From Antedon bifida (taxonomy: Eukaryota > Echinodermata > Crinoidea > Comatulida > Antedonidae), in NCBI GenBank assembly GCA_963402885.1, contig OY727102.1, positions 16,368,001 to 16,432,000 of the forward strand: 64,000 bases of DNA, in the 5' to 3' direction. Positions 21,102 through 32,324 of this stretch are shown piece after piece. Numbering within the stretch: the stretch's first letter is position 1; the number at the start of each line of letters is the position of its first letter. The translations under genes and the position numbers were made by a program. The notes below the pieces were generated by a model. The model was not told the DNA's origin, made no database searches, and saw only the letters and a program-made list of their open reading frames with translations.

Positions 21102-22057
21102 ATAAAAAAATGCCGAAGGGTATTGTAGTGATAGTCATTTTGGTCTCAAATTGTAAATAACAGTAATACATAATTATTTAGTTTCTAATGTATTCTTTTA
21201 CGTATTATTATTTGTACATTTGGTGGAAACTTTACCGCTGAAAAGTAGTGTAGTGATAGTAATTTTGGTCTCAAATTGTAAACAAAAGTGCTGCAATACA
21301 TATTTATTTATATTCACTTTATTATAATCCACATAAAAATAAATTGTAAGTAATTTTACAAAAATATACAACATTTTCTAATGAATTTTATTACGTATTA
21401 TTATGTTGTAGATTAGTATTTAAAAAAGATATAACCATAAGAGGTATTACTGACGTACAAGTTACCGGTATTGTTATCTTGGCAATATACAACACGAGCG
21501 ATTTGAAACCAAACATATAAATCTCAAGTAAAAACATACACACTATTGTGTCAGGATTCAATGTATTTATACATCAAGAATAAGGCCATCATACTGTTTG
21601 ATAATGTTTGTGTGTAGCGCTTAGAAACATTGTATTAGGCGCTATTATTATTATTATTAAAATAATATTCCGACACAATAAGAAAAACATCCAGGCTAAG
21701 TTGAAGCTAAACTTTCTTTCTGTGATAACTGATACATTAATTAAACGATACATTAATTTAATACAAAATAAAATAGTGACTGGTATACCGTATGATGTTC
21801 TACGATGAGTTTTTGCACAATACGGGCAATGTTAAATATTTTAAAATTCAAAAAAATATACTGTACATGTAAATGTTCAAAGCATATAAGTATGTAAAAA
21901 ATAATATAACATTTCTCTACCTAAAGTTTTTTTAACATGATCAAAACTTGAACTGTGAATTTGGTATCATATGCACAAATAAATAAAATTAGTTCAAATG
22001 AGCCATCCTGTATAAAAAATACACAATCCATAGATGAATCTAATGACAATCGTATAC
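21102..22057. other. Intergenic, 3' flank of the 22.1-kb receptor
   Basis: No gene. It includes a SINE-like tail at about 21600-21665 (AGCGCTTAGAAACATTGTAT, then ATT repeats). The last 200 bp match the 3' flanks of the other ITAM receptors (GTATCATATGCACAAATAAA). Confidence 0.5.
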
Positions 22058-23323
22058 TCACTTCTTCTGCACCTTGGGTTCGTTTAATTCGCTGTATATT
22101 GAAGGAGTCGTTGGAGTTAATTCTGAATAACCAGTTTCTGAGGAAACAGTCTGCTCAGACGAAATGATTGTCTCCTGATAGTAAGGTTTATCAACAGAAG
22201 AACTTAAGCCTAGATTTGTATTTTCAGCAGGTTGTTTTGATTCTGGCCGAGGTTCATTTAAACAGAAAGATTTAAGGGTTTTCCGAAATGTAACCAGAAT
22301 ACCCATGATAAATCCAACAAAAAACGTCGCAAGTGAAAGACATAGAGTCAGTGTTAAATTGTTTGAATCATTATCCATTTCATCTAGGCCTACATAGTTA
22401 ATTTCAACATCGTCACTACCAACTAATCCAGATGCAGTGGTTACGTTACATCTGATGTTGTAATGAGTTTGATCTAAATAAAATATTGTCAGAACACTCC
22501 CGTCGTTGTTCATGCTATACCTAAATCTATTCAAAGTGACTAACTGGTTATCAATCGTCCAAATATAATTTGTGATGTTCCAAGGGGTCATTACCTTACA
22601 TGTGAATTCTAAAGATTCGCCAACAGCAAAATATGCTGTAATGATTATAACCGTTGGTGGAATTGCTGGTGTTATGGAACAGCTTTGGTTAACAATTGCT
22701 GCTACTCCTTCTGCTCTACATGTGTATTTTGCCGTCTCATCATCAACAGTCAACACACGGCTTAAAACAGCAAAATAAGATAATTCATTTTCAGAACTTT
22801 GATCCTGTTCTGTAACCTTTTTACCGTTTTTGTACCATTGCAATACTGGTCTTGGATCGCCACCACTTGCACTGCATGTTAGTGTAAGTGTTCTCTCGGT
22901 ATTGACGACACTGTTATCAGATTGACACGCTGGATATTTTGAATCTAACTTTGTTCCTGTGATAACGATGAGTGTGCCATTCATCGATACCGATCCCTGT
23001 TGACAGTAATATTTAAATTGACCATCTTCCACTGTGCTATTTAATAATGTTAGTGTACTCTTCTTTCTATCGTCGTCAATGTCGAATTCATATCTGGAAT
23101 TGGAAATCTCTCCCTCATGCGCTAAAACTATAACGCTTCGAAATATTTTAAACCACTGCCATCTCCTCGTATCTGACGGCGAACTAATACTGCATTCAAA
23201 AGTAGCCTTATCTCCAACCAACACGCGAATTTCAGTAGGATGTATTGTAGGCGTATTAGTATTAACGTACGAACTGTAGTAAATCAACATTAACCACCAT
23301 CGAACAACGTAAAAATATACCAT
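22058..23323 (-). CDS. Three-Ig-domain receptor with canonical ITAM tail
   Basis: A single exon of about 421 residues from the ATG conserved across the family; an upstream Met at 23341 adds six residues. Ig1 and Ig2 are nearly the same as in the 12468-14192 YAxP receptor (SISSPSDTRRWQWFKIFRSV, SKYPACQSDN). From Ig3 onward it follows the ITAM class: MTPWNITNYIW, NLTLTLCLSLATFFVGFIMG helix with no charged residue, FRKTLKS. The tail has YYQETI, then ETGYSELTPTTPSIYSEL (Y399 and Y410), which is E-x-x-YxxL-x7-YxxL, the full ITAM consensus. No charged residue lies in the membrane segment, so it probably signals by itself and does not need an adaptor. The gene looks like a recombinant between the two classes. 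Confidence 0.9.
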   Translation of the reverse strand: MVYFYVVRWWLMLIYYSSYVNTNTPTIHPTEIRVLVGDKATFECSISSPSDTRRWQWFKIFRSVIVLAHEGEISNSRYEFDIDDDRKKSTLTLLNSTVEDGQFKYYCQQGSVSMNGTLIVITGTKLDSKYPACQSDNSVVNTERTLTLTCSASGGDPRPVLQWYKNGKKVTEQDQSSENELSYFAVLSRVLTVDDETAKYTCRAEGVAAIVNQSCSITPAIPPTVIIITAYFAVGESLEFTCKVMTPWNITNYIWTIDNQLVTLNRFRYSMNNDGSVLTIFYLDQTHYNIRCNVTTASGLVGSDDVEINYVGLDEMDNDSNNLTLTLCLSLATFFVGFIMGILVTFRKTLKSFCLNEPRPESKQPAENTNLGLSSSVDKPYYQETIISSEQTVSSETGYSELTPTTPSIYSELNEPKVQKK

Positions 23324-23340
23324 ATTGCTTTCCTTTTTCA

Positions 23341-23700
23341 AATTGATGTTTAATAATTAAAAAACGGGAACTTATTTGATCTAAATGTATTCCTTATTCA
23401 CAGAAACGGAAACGATTGGTTAGTGTTTCTTCGATGATTAAACGCGTCTGTTATATTTCAATTCGTCTTTTGTTGTGCACCACACGCAGTGTCACATTTT
23501 ATTCGATGTGGGTCCTAAATAATGTTAACAACGGTATTGAGTTTAGTTTCTATTTAAAACATCTTATCTCCTTCATATAATTAATCCAAAACCTTTAATT
23601 TAACATGACTATGTCAGTTTCCCCTATAAATTGCTTTTTAAAATCCCATAGCACTATTATTTGTGTAGAACTATTATAAATTAATAATGTGGCTCTAATA
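23341..23700 (-). promoter_or_regulatory. Conserved receptor upstream block with IRF-like site
   Basis: It has GAAACGGAAACG at 23403-23414, about 85 bp before the start. This fits GAAANNGAAAC. The remainder matches the family block (GACACGCAATGGCA-like CACACGCAGTGTCA, AAAACATCTTATCTCC). Confidence 0.5.
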
Positions 23701-23954
23701 ACAATATTAGAGGGCGTGCATAGAGGGCGTGCATCCGCACATGAATATTCATGTGACGGAAAAACAGAAATATAGTTCCCACGCGGTAATCGAAAATGTT
23801 GATCTCTCGTCACGCTGGAAATGCTGCTGAATGCAAAAAAACACTCAAGATCGAAATTAAAGCAAATTTCTTATGTTGTTTGTGAATTTTTTTAAACATT
23901 TTTTAACATCTAACATTGTGCATATTAAAAATGAATTAAATTTATTAAAAACAT

Positions 23955-24009
23955 GTGATTTGTTAAATTTCTTACGTTGCGTTACGTCCTAGTGGGAACC
24001 AAGCTTTAA
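23955..24009. mobile_element. MITE family A, one-ended fragment
   Basis: Only the right end remains (CTTACGTTGCGTTACGTCCT followed by AGTGGGAACCAAGC). The left arm is missing. Confidence 0.55.
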
Positions 24010-24520
24010 TAAACAATGCCGAAAAGTATCGTAGTGACAGTAACTTTGGTGTCAAATTAAAAACAACAGTAATACATATTTAGTTTCTAATGTATTTTAT
24101 TACGTATTATTATGTTGTGGAATATAGTATTTAAAAGAATAGATCTATAAGAGGTTTGGTCAAACTGTATGACTCCGTTTTGACAGTTTCTAGTGTGCCT
24201 GTACAAGCTTACTGTATCTTTACAAGTAAAAACATACACACTATTGATTTAGGATTAAATATTTTAATGTATACATAGAGCATACGGTATAATAATCAAT
24301 TGTTTTGATAATTTGTGTGTGCAGGGCCGTACGCAGGATTTTATTTGGGTGGGTGCGGATTAATATATTTTGGACCTTTTTCATAATATTGAGTACTTAT
24401 TTATTTTAAGACCCTATAAAATGTGGACCTTTTGCAATTTGGTGGGGTGCGTACTTTGTATATAGTTATAAAGAGGAGGTTTGCTGTAAGTCTGAAGTAG
24501 GGTAAATTCAATAATGTCGC

Positions 24521-25822
24521 TGTCACACAGCCGCAACTACGGCTCTTTCGGACATGTAATTTCTGGTAACCACAAACAACGGTAAATAGCCACAACTGTA
24601 CACATATAAATGTAAAAAGTAAATTTAATAATAATCTTTGACAAACAATTCTTTCTTTTGTAATCCAAACCCCCCCCCCCCCCCCAAAAAAAAACCCAAC
24701 CAATTCTCAAACAATGATACAGTATCCCTATTCCCCACACACTTTATACAATTTCCCAAATTTCCCAATCCTTCCAGACAAAATATCAACAATCTTCTTA
24801 TTGTCAAATAAATCCCCGAAACCCCCTCTTTCAAATACAATAATATCACAAGATGAATAATTAAACAATAATAAATGTCCACAATATTGTTCCTTCTTGC
24901 CTTCTCTCCTACGCTGACCCGAAAACAAATTAGAAAGATAAAAGTTAAAACGATTCTGCAACAAACAACTCCCACGCCTCTGCTCCCGTTCTGCTGGTAC
25001 TCCCAATTATAATTCTTCTCAAACTGCAACTATTTTCTGACATATAAATAAATTAAATACAAAGTTAAAATGTTTCTTGATGTCGTTCTGTACTGCAATC
25101 CGCTTCCCGACCAATTATTTCTTTCTCCTTTTCTACGTAAAGTTACTCTTCAATATTTTCAAACAATTCTTTAAATGCAACTACTTCTGCTGTTTCCAAC
25201 AGTTATTTCTTCCGTCAATTTACATTCACAATTTCAATTAATCCTCAGTAATCTCAACAATTAACAGTTTTACATTTAAGTACAGCCTTATAGTATTACT
25301 TCCAACTCATAATTTATTAACTTCATGTATATCACTTTATTTCCTTTCTGCTTCAGCTCTATATCACCATAAATATTTCCAACTCACAATTTATTAACTT
25401 CATGTATATCACTTTATTTCCTTTCTGCTTCAGCTCTATATCACCATAATTCAATTACTTCTTTTCCTGTACGTCTTAGTTTCTCATATCCATATTCACC
25501 TATCCCTTTCTGGCTTAACATAACACAGCCCTCCTTCTCTGTCTCCTCTCAATTTTCATCTCCTTCAAAATTCCCTCAATTATACACATACCACCACCTT
25601 ATCCTTCTCCACCAATCAGCCACTCACACACTAACTTAACTCTTATACCTCTCCTCCAATCAGCAAACTCCACACAATCCTTCTCTGCAACATAAATACT
25701 CTGCTCCACTGGCTTCACACAATAGCTTCCTAAAACAAAAGAAAGGTTCAAATAGTGAAAACAAAGGGAAAGTAAGAAATGAACTAGCAAAATATATATA
25801 CAACTTTATGTCACTTGTGACA
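24521..25822. mobile_element. Putative solo LTR with 5-bp target duplication
   Basis: A 1.3-kb block begins TGTCAC and ends GTGACA, flanked on both sides by GTCGC. The paralogous DNA near 42758 and 17870 reads straight through as TGTCGCACCACGTGATATG, so this is a clean insertion. TG...CA ends with a 5-bp duplication fit an LTR. No internal region is present, so a solo LTR is the simplest reading. It includes a C-rich run at about 24669-24685 next to poly-A, and a 78-bp internal tandem duplication. A large TIR element is the alternative. Open frames inside are not recognisable. Confidence 0.6.
25299..25449. repeat. Tandem duplication of about 78 bp inside the putative LTR
   Basis: TTCCAACTCATAATTTATTA through TTCAGCTCTATATCACCATA occurs twice in succession with one base difference in the first segment. 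Confidence 0.75.
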
Positions 25823-25827
25823 GTCGC

Positions 25828-26370
25828 ACACCACGTGATATGAGATTAACTTAATTATTCCTGTGTGCTATAACTTTATGTCTTGTCTAGGCCTACTGGT
25901 AATCTATATGTGGCCAGATGATCAACTACTAATAATTTGGTGTATTACAACAGTTTTATACAAATGCATTTTGCTTACACTTCATAAATACATTTACCCC
26001 TGCGTATATTTAATAATGCTATTTAACGTGCTAAAAATATCAAGCACATCTTTTCAGTGAAGACCAATTATATAGCTACAGGCTAAACATTATATACAAA
26101 TTTAATATTAGGATGATACTAAGTAAATATAGGCTACTTTCTTTTCCTTATTCCATTAGATTTCACACTTCCCGGTTTAAATAATTATATTGTTTAATAC
26201 CAAATAGACATTAGCTCTCATTTATGCAAATGATTATGAAACTAGTGAGATTTTCAATGTAAATACAAAATATTGTATTTTACAAAAAACACGTTTTAAA
26301 CCATGTGGTTCCCTTCAATGTAAAAGTATGTTATCGGTAGAAGAAGCATGCTGCTTTCTATTTCTTAAAT
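25828..26370. other. Intergenic, 3' flank of the 26.6-kb receptor
   Basis: No gene. It is the continuation of the paralogous flank interrupted by the putative LTR and matches 17880-18425. Confidence 0.5.
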
Positions 26371-26562
26371 TTGGGCGTAAAGGTCTTCCAAATCCGGTAC
26401 TCCCCCATTATTGTTTTTCACGTGACCTTTGTCCCTTTTATTCGGTTTTGCATAAAGCTCTCCAACATCAGCTACTTTCTCGTTATAGTGACGTGTTTCG
26501 CGTGACCTTTGTCCCCTTTGTTTGGTTTTGCGTAAAGTTCTCCAAAATCAGCTACTTCCTCA
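26371..26562 (-). pseudogene. Out-of-frame remnant of YAKP tail repeats
   Basis: The DNA continues the YAKP-repeat coding sequence of the 26563-28023 gene, ending LEDLYAQI-like near 26371. Relative to the intact paralogue at 43091 there is one extra base near 26570 and two extra near 26494. The first shift brings in the stop at 26563, so these last units are not translated in the normal frame. Confidence 0.65.
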
Positions 26563-28023
26563 TTAGTGTTTCTGTTCTGTTCCTTTTGTTTCCTTCATTG
26601 GTTTTGCATATAATTCTCTAAAATCTGGTGGTAGGCCCACAACGTTTGCTTGTATATCCGATTTTCTAGGTTTTACCGGTTGTGCATACAAAGCATCAAT
26701 ATCATCTTCGTTTGTCGTATTTCCATTCTGGTCTGATGAACGTCCATAAGTTTCGAAACGATATGTTCCTTTAGTCTCATTTTTAGCAGTTATACACTTC
26801 TCATGTGAATAAGTTGCTAGTTCACAAGTTTTAGCTATATCTTCCGTAATATTTAGATTGTTTTGAGGTACACCACGCATGTTGTCATTTGTTTTAAAAA
26901 CGATATCGTAGTCGGTTGAATTTTCCTTTTTTATCCGGTTTTCTTTTTGCCGTTTTCGATTTTGACATAGTATGAAAATTGCAATACATACCAAAAGTAT
27001 AAACACCACAGCTCCAACTACTACAAATATTAATAAACATGTACGATTTTCCTGCTCATTTGGATTATATATTGTAATTCTTACAGAATCACTACCACTC
27101 AATCCAAATGACGTATTCGCTATGCATTCTACTACTTTCTCAGCATCTGCTGATTGTAAATTTGAAATAGTTAATTCAGTACTGTCACTGTTGAGTTTGA
27201 ACGTTTTACTTGTCAGATCAATCGGTTGATCATCATACTTCCAGGTATAAGTGGTAATATTCCACGGACTCATCACTTTACATGTACATTCTAATGAGTC
27301 GCCAACAGCAACAGTTGTTTTGTTTGTAATGATAGTGACCGTCGGTAGAATTGCTGGCCTTATGGAACAACTTTGATTGACAGTTGCTGCTATACCTTCT
27401 GCTCTACATGTAAATATTGCCGTTTCATCTTCAGCAGTCAACAAATGCTTCAACACAGCAATATAATACATTTTATTTTCATAACTTTGGTATTGAACCT
27501 GTTCTGTAAAATTTTCGCCATTTCTATACCACAGTAATAATGGCCTTGGATCACCACCACTTGCACTGCATGTTAATGCAAGTGTTTTCTCGGTATTGAC
27601 TACACTGTTATCAGATTGGCACTCTGGATATTTTGTGTCTAACTTAGTTCCATCAATGATTTTGAGTATAGCATCCATTGATGATAAAGAACCATAATGA
27701 CATACATATTTATATTTACCATTCTCCACGGTGATATTTAATATTGTCAATGTACTCTTCCTTCCATCGTCATCAATGTTTAATCTATATCTTACATTGA
27801 TAAATCCTTCCTCAATCGCTATTTGTGTAGCCACTTTATTGAATGTTTTAAACCACATCCATTTCGTCATACTTGAAGGAGTATCACTAGTGCTGCATTC
27901 AAATGTAGCATTATCTCCAACCAACACTTCGATTTCAGTGGGATGTATAGCGGTAAGAGCATCAACAAACGAGCTACAATAAGCCAACATTAACAACCAT
28001 TGAACAACGTAAAAAAATACCAT
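26563..28023 (-). CDS. Three-Ig-domain receptor, YAxP tail truncated by frameshift
   Basis: A single exon of about 486 residues from the conserved ATG. All three Ig domains, the membrane helix (FVVVGAVVFILLVCIAIFIL) and the proximal tail are almost identical to the 43091-44905 gene, but the signal peptide and first residues differ. The tail keeps LYAQP and LYAKP and then ends at KETKGTEQKH, losing the repeat array because of a 1-bp insertion. The product would have about two YAxP sites against seven in its sister. It may be a short-tailed functional receptor or an early pseudogene. It lies beside the putative LTR insertion at 24521-25822. Confidence 0.85.
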   Translation of the reverse strand: MVFFYVVQWLLMLAYCSSFVDALTAIHPTEIEVLVGDNATFECSTSDTPSSMTKWMWFKTFNKVATQIAIEEGFINVRYRLNIDDDGRKSTLTILNITVENGKYKYVCHYGSLSSMDAILKIIDGTKLDTKYPECQSDNSVVNTEKTLALTCSASGGDPRPLLLWYRNGENFTEQVQYQSYENKMYYIAVLKHLLTAEDETAIFTCRAEGIAATVNQSCSIRPAILPTVTIITNKTTVAVGDSLECTCKVMSPWNITTYTWKYDDQPIDLTSKTFKLNSDSTELTISNLQSADAEKVVECIANTSFGLSGSDSVRITIYNPNEQENRTCLLIFVVVGAVVFILLVCIAIFILCQNRKRQKENRIKKENSTDYDIVFKTNDNMRGVPQNNLNITEDIAKTCELATYSHEKCITAKNETKGTYRFETYGRSSDQNGNTTNEDDIDALYAQPVKPRKSDIQANVVGLPPDFRELYAKPMKETKGTEQKH

Positions 28024-28041
28024 ATTGCTTTCCTTCGTCAA

Positions 28042-28400
28042 AATGAGGTTTTATCAGTAAAACGAGTTACTTGTATTCCTGATTCAAGAAACTGAAACGT
28101 TTCTTCGATGGTTGTCTGTTGGTCTCGGTTAAACGAGCTTTGCTGTGCATGACACGCAATGGCACATTATTTTTATTCACTGTGGGTCATTAATAATATT
28201 TACTTACCGTAAACAACAATATTGTGATTAGTTTATTTTCACAACATCTTGTTTCCTTTATGCTTCGTATAATTGATCCAAAACCTTTAATTTAGCATGA
28301 CTATGTCAACTAAGTTTCACCTATAAATTGCTTTAAAAAAAAATCCCATAACACTATTATTTGTGTAGAACCATTCAAGATAAAAATATAAATAGTAATA
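28042..28400 (-). promoter_or_regulatory. Conserved receptor upstream block with IRF-like site
   Basis: GAAACTGAAACG at 28088-28099, some 65 bp upstream of the start. The downstream landmarks GATGGTTGTCTGTTGGTCTC and GACACGCAATGGCA are intact. Confidence 0.5.
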
Positions 28401-29729
28401 AATAAATAAAGGACAGTAGTATTTTTAGTAGTAAGTTACTATTCTCATAGGAACACATTTAATTCTTGCTTTATAAATACATTGGTAGAGGGCGCACCGT
28501 ATAAATTAACAATGCCGAAAAAGTATTGTAGTGATAGTAATTTTGGTCTCAAATTGTAAACAAAAATAATGCATATTTTTTTTCTATTAGATTTTATTAT
28601 ATATTATATTTTGTAGATTATTAATATTTTAAAAAATAGATCCATAAGAGGTTTTAATAGAGTTTCTGGCAAGAACGTACGAGTTTACTGCATCTTGCAA
28701 ATATAGGTCAACGCTTTCAAGCACTTTCAGTGGATATGTAGGCCTACGCTATATAAATTGTCATTACTAGTAGTTACCCGTGCTCCGCACGGTCTTTTTT
28801 TTGCCTAAATATGTGGTTATATACTAAATCGCATTGGAGGAGTAAGTATAATAAAAGCGCACTTTTCCCTGATAAAAGTACTGACAAATAAAAAAAAAAA
28901 CTAATTGTATCAAGAATAAAATTAGGAACTATTTGCGGCCATGTATTTTGCTATACACTGAGTATTTCTTCACTTTGAAATAGAAGCTAAAAAAATGAAA
29001 GCAATACTGGATATGGAACGTTATTGTGTTCGAACTTTATGAAAATAAAAGACGCTATGTGAATATTTGATGTGTGAATATTAATCGAGGTGTGTGCGCA
29101 TTATAAAGTGACAACCCGTATATGTACATGTCGAATAGGAGGTCATCCTAACACGCGCAATTTGAAACCAAACGGATAAATCACACGTAAAATGAATACA
29201 CGTTATTATGCCAGGATTCAATATATTGCATTTAAAACAATAATATAACATCCATCATCATCATAGAATAATATTATTCCGACTCAATTTATTAGAAAAA
29301 AACAAAACCAAAAGTCAACCACTTTTTACCGCTACATTAATTAATCGATACAATCATTTAATACAAAATTAAATAGTGACTGGTATACCGTATAGTACTT
29401 TTTTTAAATGTCACCAAATTTGCATACAAAGTAATGTTCACATTACGAAGTTATTAAAAAATCCTTTTATGAACGTGCATGCTTAATAAATAATCTGTAC
29501 ATCTGAACTGTAAAACGTTATGATGTTTTTGCACAATACAGACAATGTTCATATTAAATATTTTTAAAAAATGTAAAATTTCTCTACTTAAAGTGTTTTA
29601 AATATGATGAAAATTTAAACTTGAATTTGGTATATGTACAAATAATAAAATACAACTATTAGTTTAAATGAATGCCTTCCTGTATAAAAAATACACATTC
29701 TAGAGATGAATCCTATGACAATCGTATAT
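28401..29729. other. Intergenic, 3' flank of the 29.7-kb receptor
   Basis: No gene. About 28700-29150 is unlike the other intergenic copies and includes a short hairpin CCGTGCTCCGCACGG near 28789, which suggests an unidentified insertion. The final 200 bp match the ITAM-class 3' flank. Confidence 0.4.
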
Positions 29730-30977
29730 TCACTTCTTCTGTACCTTCGGTTCGTTTAATTCGCTGTATATTGAAGGAGTCGTTGGAGTTAGTTCTGAAT
29801 AATCAGTTTCTGAGCAAACAATCTGTTCAGACGAAATAATTGTCTCTTGGTAGTAAGGTTTATCAACAGAAGAACTTAAGGCTAGATTTCTATTTTCAGC
29901 AGGTTGTTTTGGTTCATTTACACAGGAAGATTTAAGGGTTTTCCGAAATGTAACCAGACTACCCATGATAAATCCAATAAAAAACAAACCAACTGAAAGA
30001 CATAGAGTCAGTGTTAAATTGGTTGTTGAGTCATCATTCATTTTATCTAGGCCTACATAGTTAATTTCAACATCGCCACTACCAATTAATCCAGATGCAG
30101 TGGTTACGGTACATCTAATAATGTTAGAAGTTATATCGAGATCAAATATTGTAAGAACACTCCCGTCGTTTTTAATGCAATACCTTGATGTGCTCAAAGT
30201 GAGTGACTGGTTATCAATCGTCCAAATATAATTTGTGATGTTCCAAGGGGTCATTACCTTACATGTGAATGTTAAAGAGTCGCCAGCTGCAAAAGTTGTT
30301 GTGTTTGTAATGATAGTTACCGTTGGTGGAATGGTGAGCGTTATGGAACAACGTTGATTGACAGTTGCTGCTATACCTTCTGCTCTACATGTGTATGTTG
30401 CCGTCTCATCTTCACTGGTCAACAAATGTTTCAGCACAGCAACGTAGGATAAGTCTTCTACAGAACTGTTATATTGATCTTGTTCTGTAACTTGTTTACC
30501 GTTTCTGTACCATTGTAATGGATCACCACCTCTTGCACTGCATGTCAGTGTAAGTGTTCTCTCCGTATTTACGACACTGTTATTAGATTTACACTCTGGA
30601 TATTCTGAGTCTAACTTTGTTACTGTGATAACGATGAGTGTGGCATACATCGATCTTGTTCCATATTGACACCGATATTGCGATTGATCATCCTCTGTTG
30701 TAATATTTAATATTGTCAATGTACTCTTCCTTCTATCATCGTTAATGTTTAATTCATATTTGGCATCGATAAATCCTTCCTCAATCGCTATTACTTCAAA
30801 TTTTTTAAACCACCACCAGAACGTCGTTTCTGACGGCGTATCACTAGTACTGCATTCAAAGGTAACATTATCTCCCACTAACACGTGTATTTCAGTAGGA
30901 TGTATAGTGGTACGAGCATCAACCAACGAGCTGCAATAAGCCAACATTAACAACCATACAACGTAAAAAAATACCAT
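29730..30977 (-). CDS. Three-Ig-domain receptor with canonical ITAM tail
   Basis: A single exon of about 415 residues from the conserved ATG; a Met at 30995 adds six. Ig1 (NVTFEC, WWWFKKF, YRCQYG), Ig2 (LTCSARGGDPLQWYRNG, which lacks the usual RPx residues before LQW), Ig3 (FTCKVMTPWNITNYIW, RCTVTT). Membrane helix LTLTLCLSVGLFFIGFIMG. Tail PYYQETI, then ETDYSELTPTTPSIYSEL with Y393 and Y404, a full ITAM. The tail is residue-for-residue the same as in the 36.4-kb gene from SETD onward, although the Ig domains differ. The three-residue deletion in Ig2 is seen only here. Confidence 0.9.
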   Translation of the reverse strand: MVFFYVVWLLMLAYCSSLVDARTTIHPTEIHVLVGDNVTFECSTSDTPSETTFWWWFKKFEVIAIEEGFIDAKYELNINDDRRKSTLTILNITTEDDQSQYRCQYGTRSMYATLIVITVTKLDSEYPECKSNNSVVNTERTLTLTCSARGGDPLQWYRNGKQVTEQDQYNSSVEDLSYVAVLKHLLTSEDETATYTCRAEGIAATVNQRCSITLTIPPTVTIITNTTTFAAGDSLTFTCKVMTPWNITNYIWTIDNQSLTLSTSRYCIKNDGSVLTIFDLDITSNIIRCTVTTASGLIGSGDVEINYVGLDKMNDDSTTNLTLTLCLSVGLFFIGFIMGSLVTFRKTLKSSCVNEPKQPAENRNLALSSSVDKPYYQETIISSEQIVCSETDYSELTPTTPSIYSELNEPKVQKK

Positions 30978-30995
30978 ATTGCTTTTCTTCTTCAA

Positions 30996-31330
30996 AATGA
31001 GGTTTTATCAGTAAAACGAGTTATTTGTATTCCTGATTCACAGAAACTGAAATACGTGTTTCTTCGATCGATGTCTGTTGGTCTCAGTTAAACGAGTGTG
31101 TTTTGTTGTGCATGACACGCAATGGCACATTATTTTTATTCACTGTAAATAAATAATATTTACTTACCATAAACAAGTATTGAGTTTATTTTCACAACAT
31201 CTTATCTCCTTTATGCTTCGTATAATTGATCCAAAACCTTAAATTTAGCATGACTATGTCAACAAAGTTTCACCCATAAATTGCTTTAAAAGAAATCCCA
31301 TAACACTACGGTATTATTTTTGTAAATAAC
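30996..31330 (-). promoter_or_regulatory. Conserved receptor upstream block
   Basis: The IRF-like site reads GAAACTGAAAT at 31043-31053. The rest of the block (GTCTGTTGGTCTCAGTTAAA, GACACGCAATGGCA) is preserved. Confidence 0.45.
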
Positions 31331-31380
31331 TGGCTTTATAAATACCTTGGTAGAGGGGGCATCGGACGCATGAAGAATGA

Positions 31381-31519
31381 CGCTTGGTTCTCACTATAAC
31401 GTAGTGAGCGCAACGCAAGCGAGTTGACTCATCACAACCGATCGTTTGAATAATCCATCGCTTGTGATTGGTTAATTTGCCGCTAGGTTGCGTTACGTCC
31501 TAGTGGGAACCAAGCTTTA
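31381..31519. mobile_element. MITE family A
   Basis: It starts CGCTTGGTTCTCACTATAAC and ends TAGTGGGAACCAAGCTTTAA. The internal arms CGCAACGCAAGCG and GGTTGCGTTACG are inverted. Confidence 0.7.
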
Positions 31520-32324
31520 ATAAACAATGCCGAAAAGTATTGTTGTGATAGCAATTTTGGTCTTAAATTGAAACAAAAGTACTAATACATATTTTGTTTC
31601 CAAATGTATTTTATTACGTATCATTTTGTTGTAGAATATTAGTATTTAAAAAAATAGATCCGTAATAGTTTTTACTCCGTTATGACAGAGTTTGTAGCAA
31701 GTGTGCCTCCTAAGAGTGTACAAGCTTACCGGTACTGTATCTTGCCAATATACAACACGAGCGACACCAAACAGATAAATCTCAAGTAAAAACATGCACA
31801 CTATTTTGTCAGGATTCAATATATTTTTATCAATCAATCATCGACATTTTTATTCCGAAATCAAAATAAAAACATGATACAAAGAAAATGAATGAATGAA
31901 TGATAATGGAATGTGATACAAAATATAACAAATATAAGTGCCTTATACATCAAGCATAAGAGCCATCAAAGTTGTGTGTGTAAAGCCCTTAGAAACATTG
32001 TATTAGGCGCTATATAAGACTATTTTTATTATCAAAATAGTGTTCCGACACAATAAAAAAAAACATCCATCAAAGTTGAAGCTTACATTTCTGTAACACA
32101 TTGACCATTTTTTAACCGATACATTCATTTAGATACATTATTTTGATACAAAATGAAATAGTGACTGGTATTCCGTTTATAAATAACTGTACTGTACTAC
32201 TTTAAAAAAAGGGATACCATAATAATTTTACCAATTCACATAACACAAAAACAAATGTTCATATTACGACGCTTATTCCAAAATGCTATATGAACATGCA
32301 TGCTTAATGAATAACAGAAGACAT
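31520..32324. other. Intergenic
   Basis: No gene. It carries a short GAATGAATGAATG microsatellite near 31887 and a SINE-like tail at 31972-32040. Confidence 0.45.
31972..32040. repeat. SINE-like 3' end (recurring)
   Basis: CTTAGAAACATTGTATTAGG followed by CGCTATATAAG and an ATT-rich run. Similar pieces are near 15225, 21605, 35768, 39225 and 42119, always at the same place relative to a receptor, so they were carried along in the array duplication. The pattern resembles the tail of tRNA-derived SINEs; the heads are not clear. Confidence 0.45.

Noticed and set aside
24401-25029. Overlapping minus-strand frames of 67-134 codons
   Set aside because: They depend on the poly-G/poly-T tract inside the putative LTR and have no domain or relative in the paralogous regions.
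31887-31905. GAATGAATGAATG microsatellite
   Set aside because: Only a few units; too short to be meaningful.
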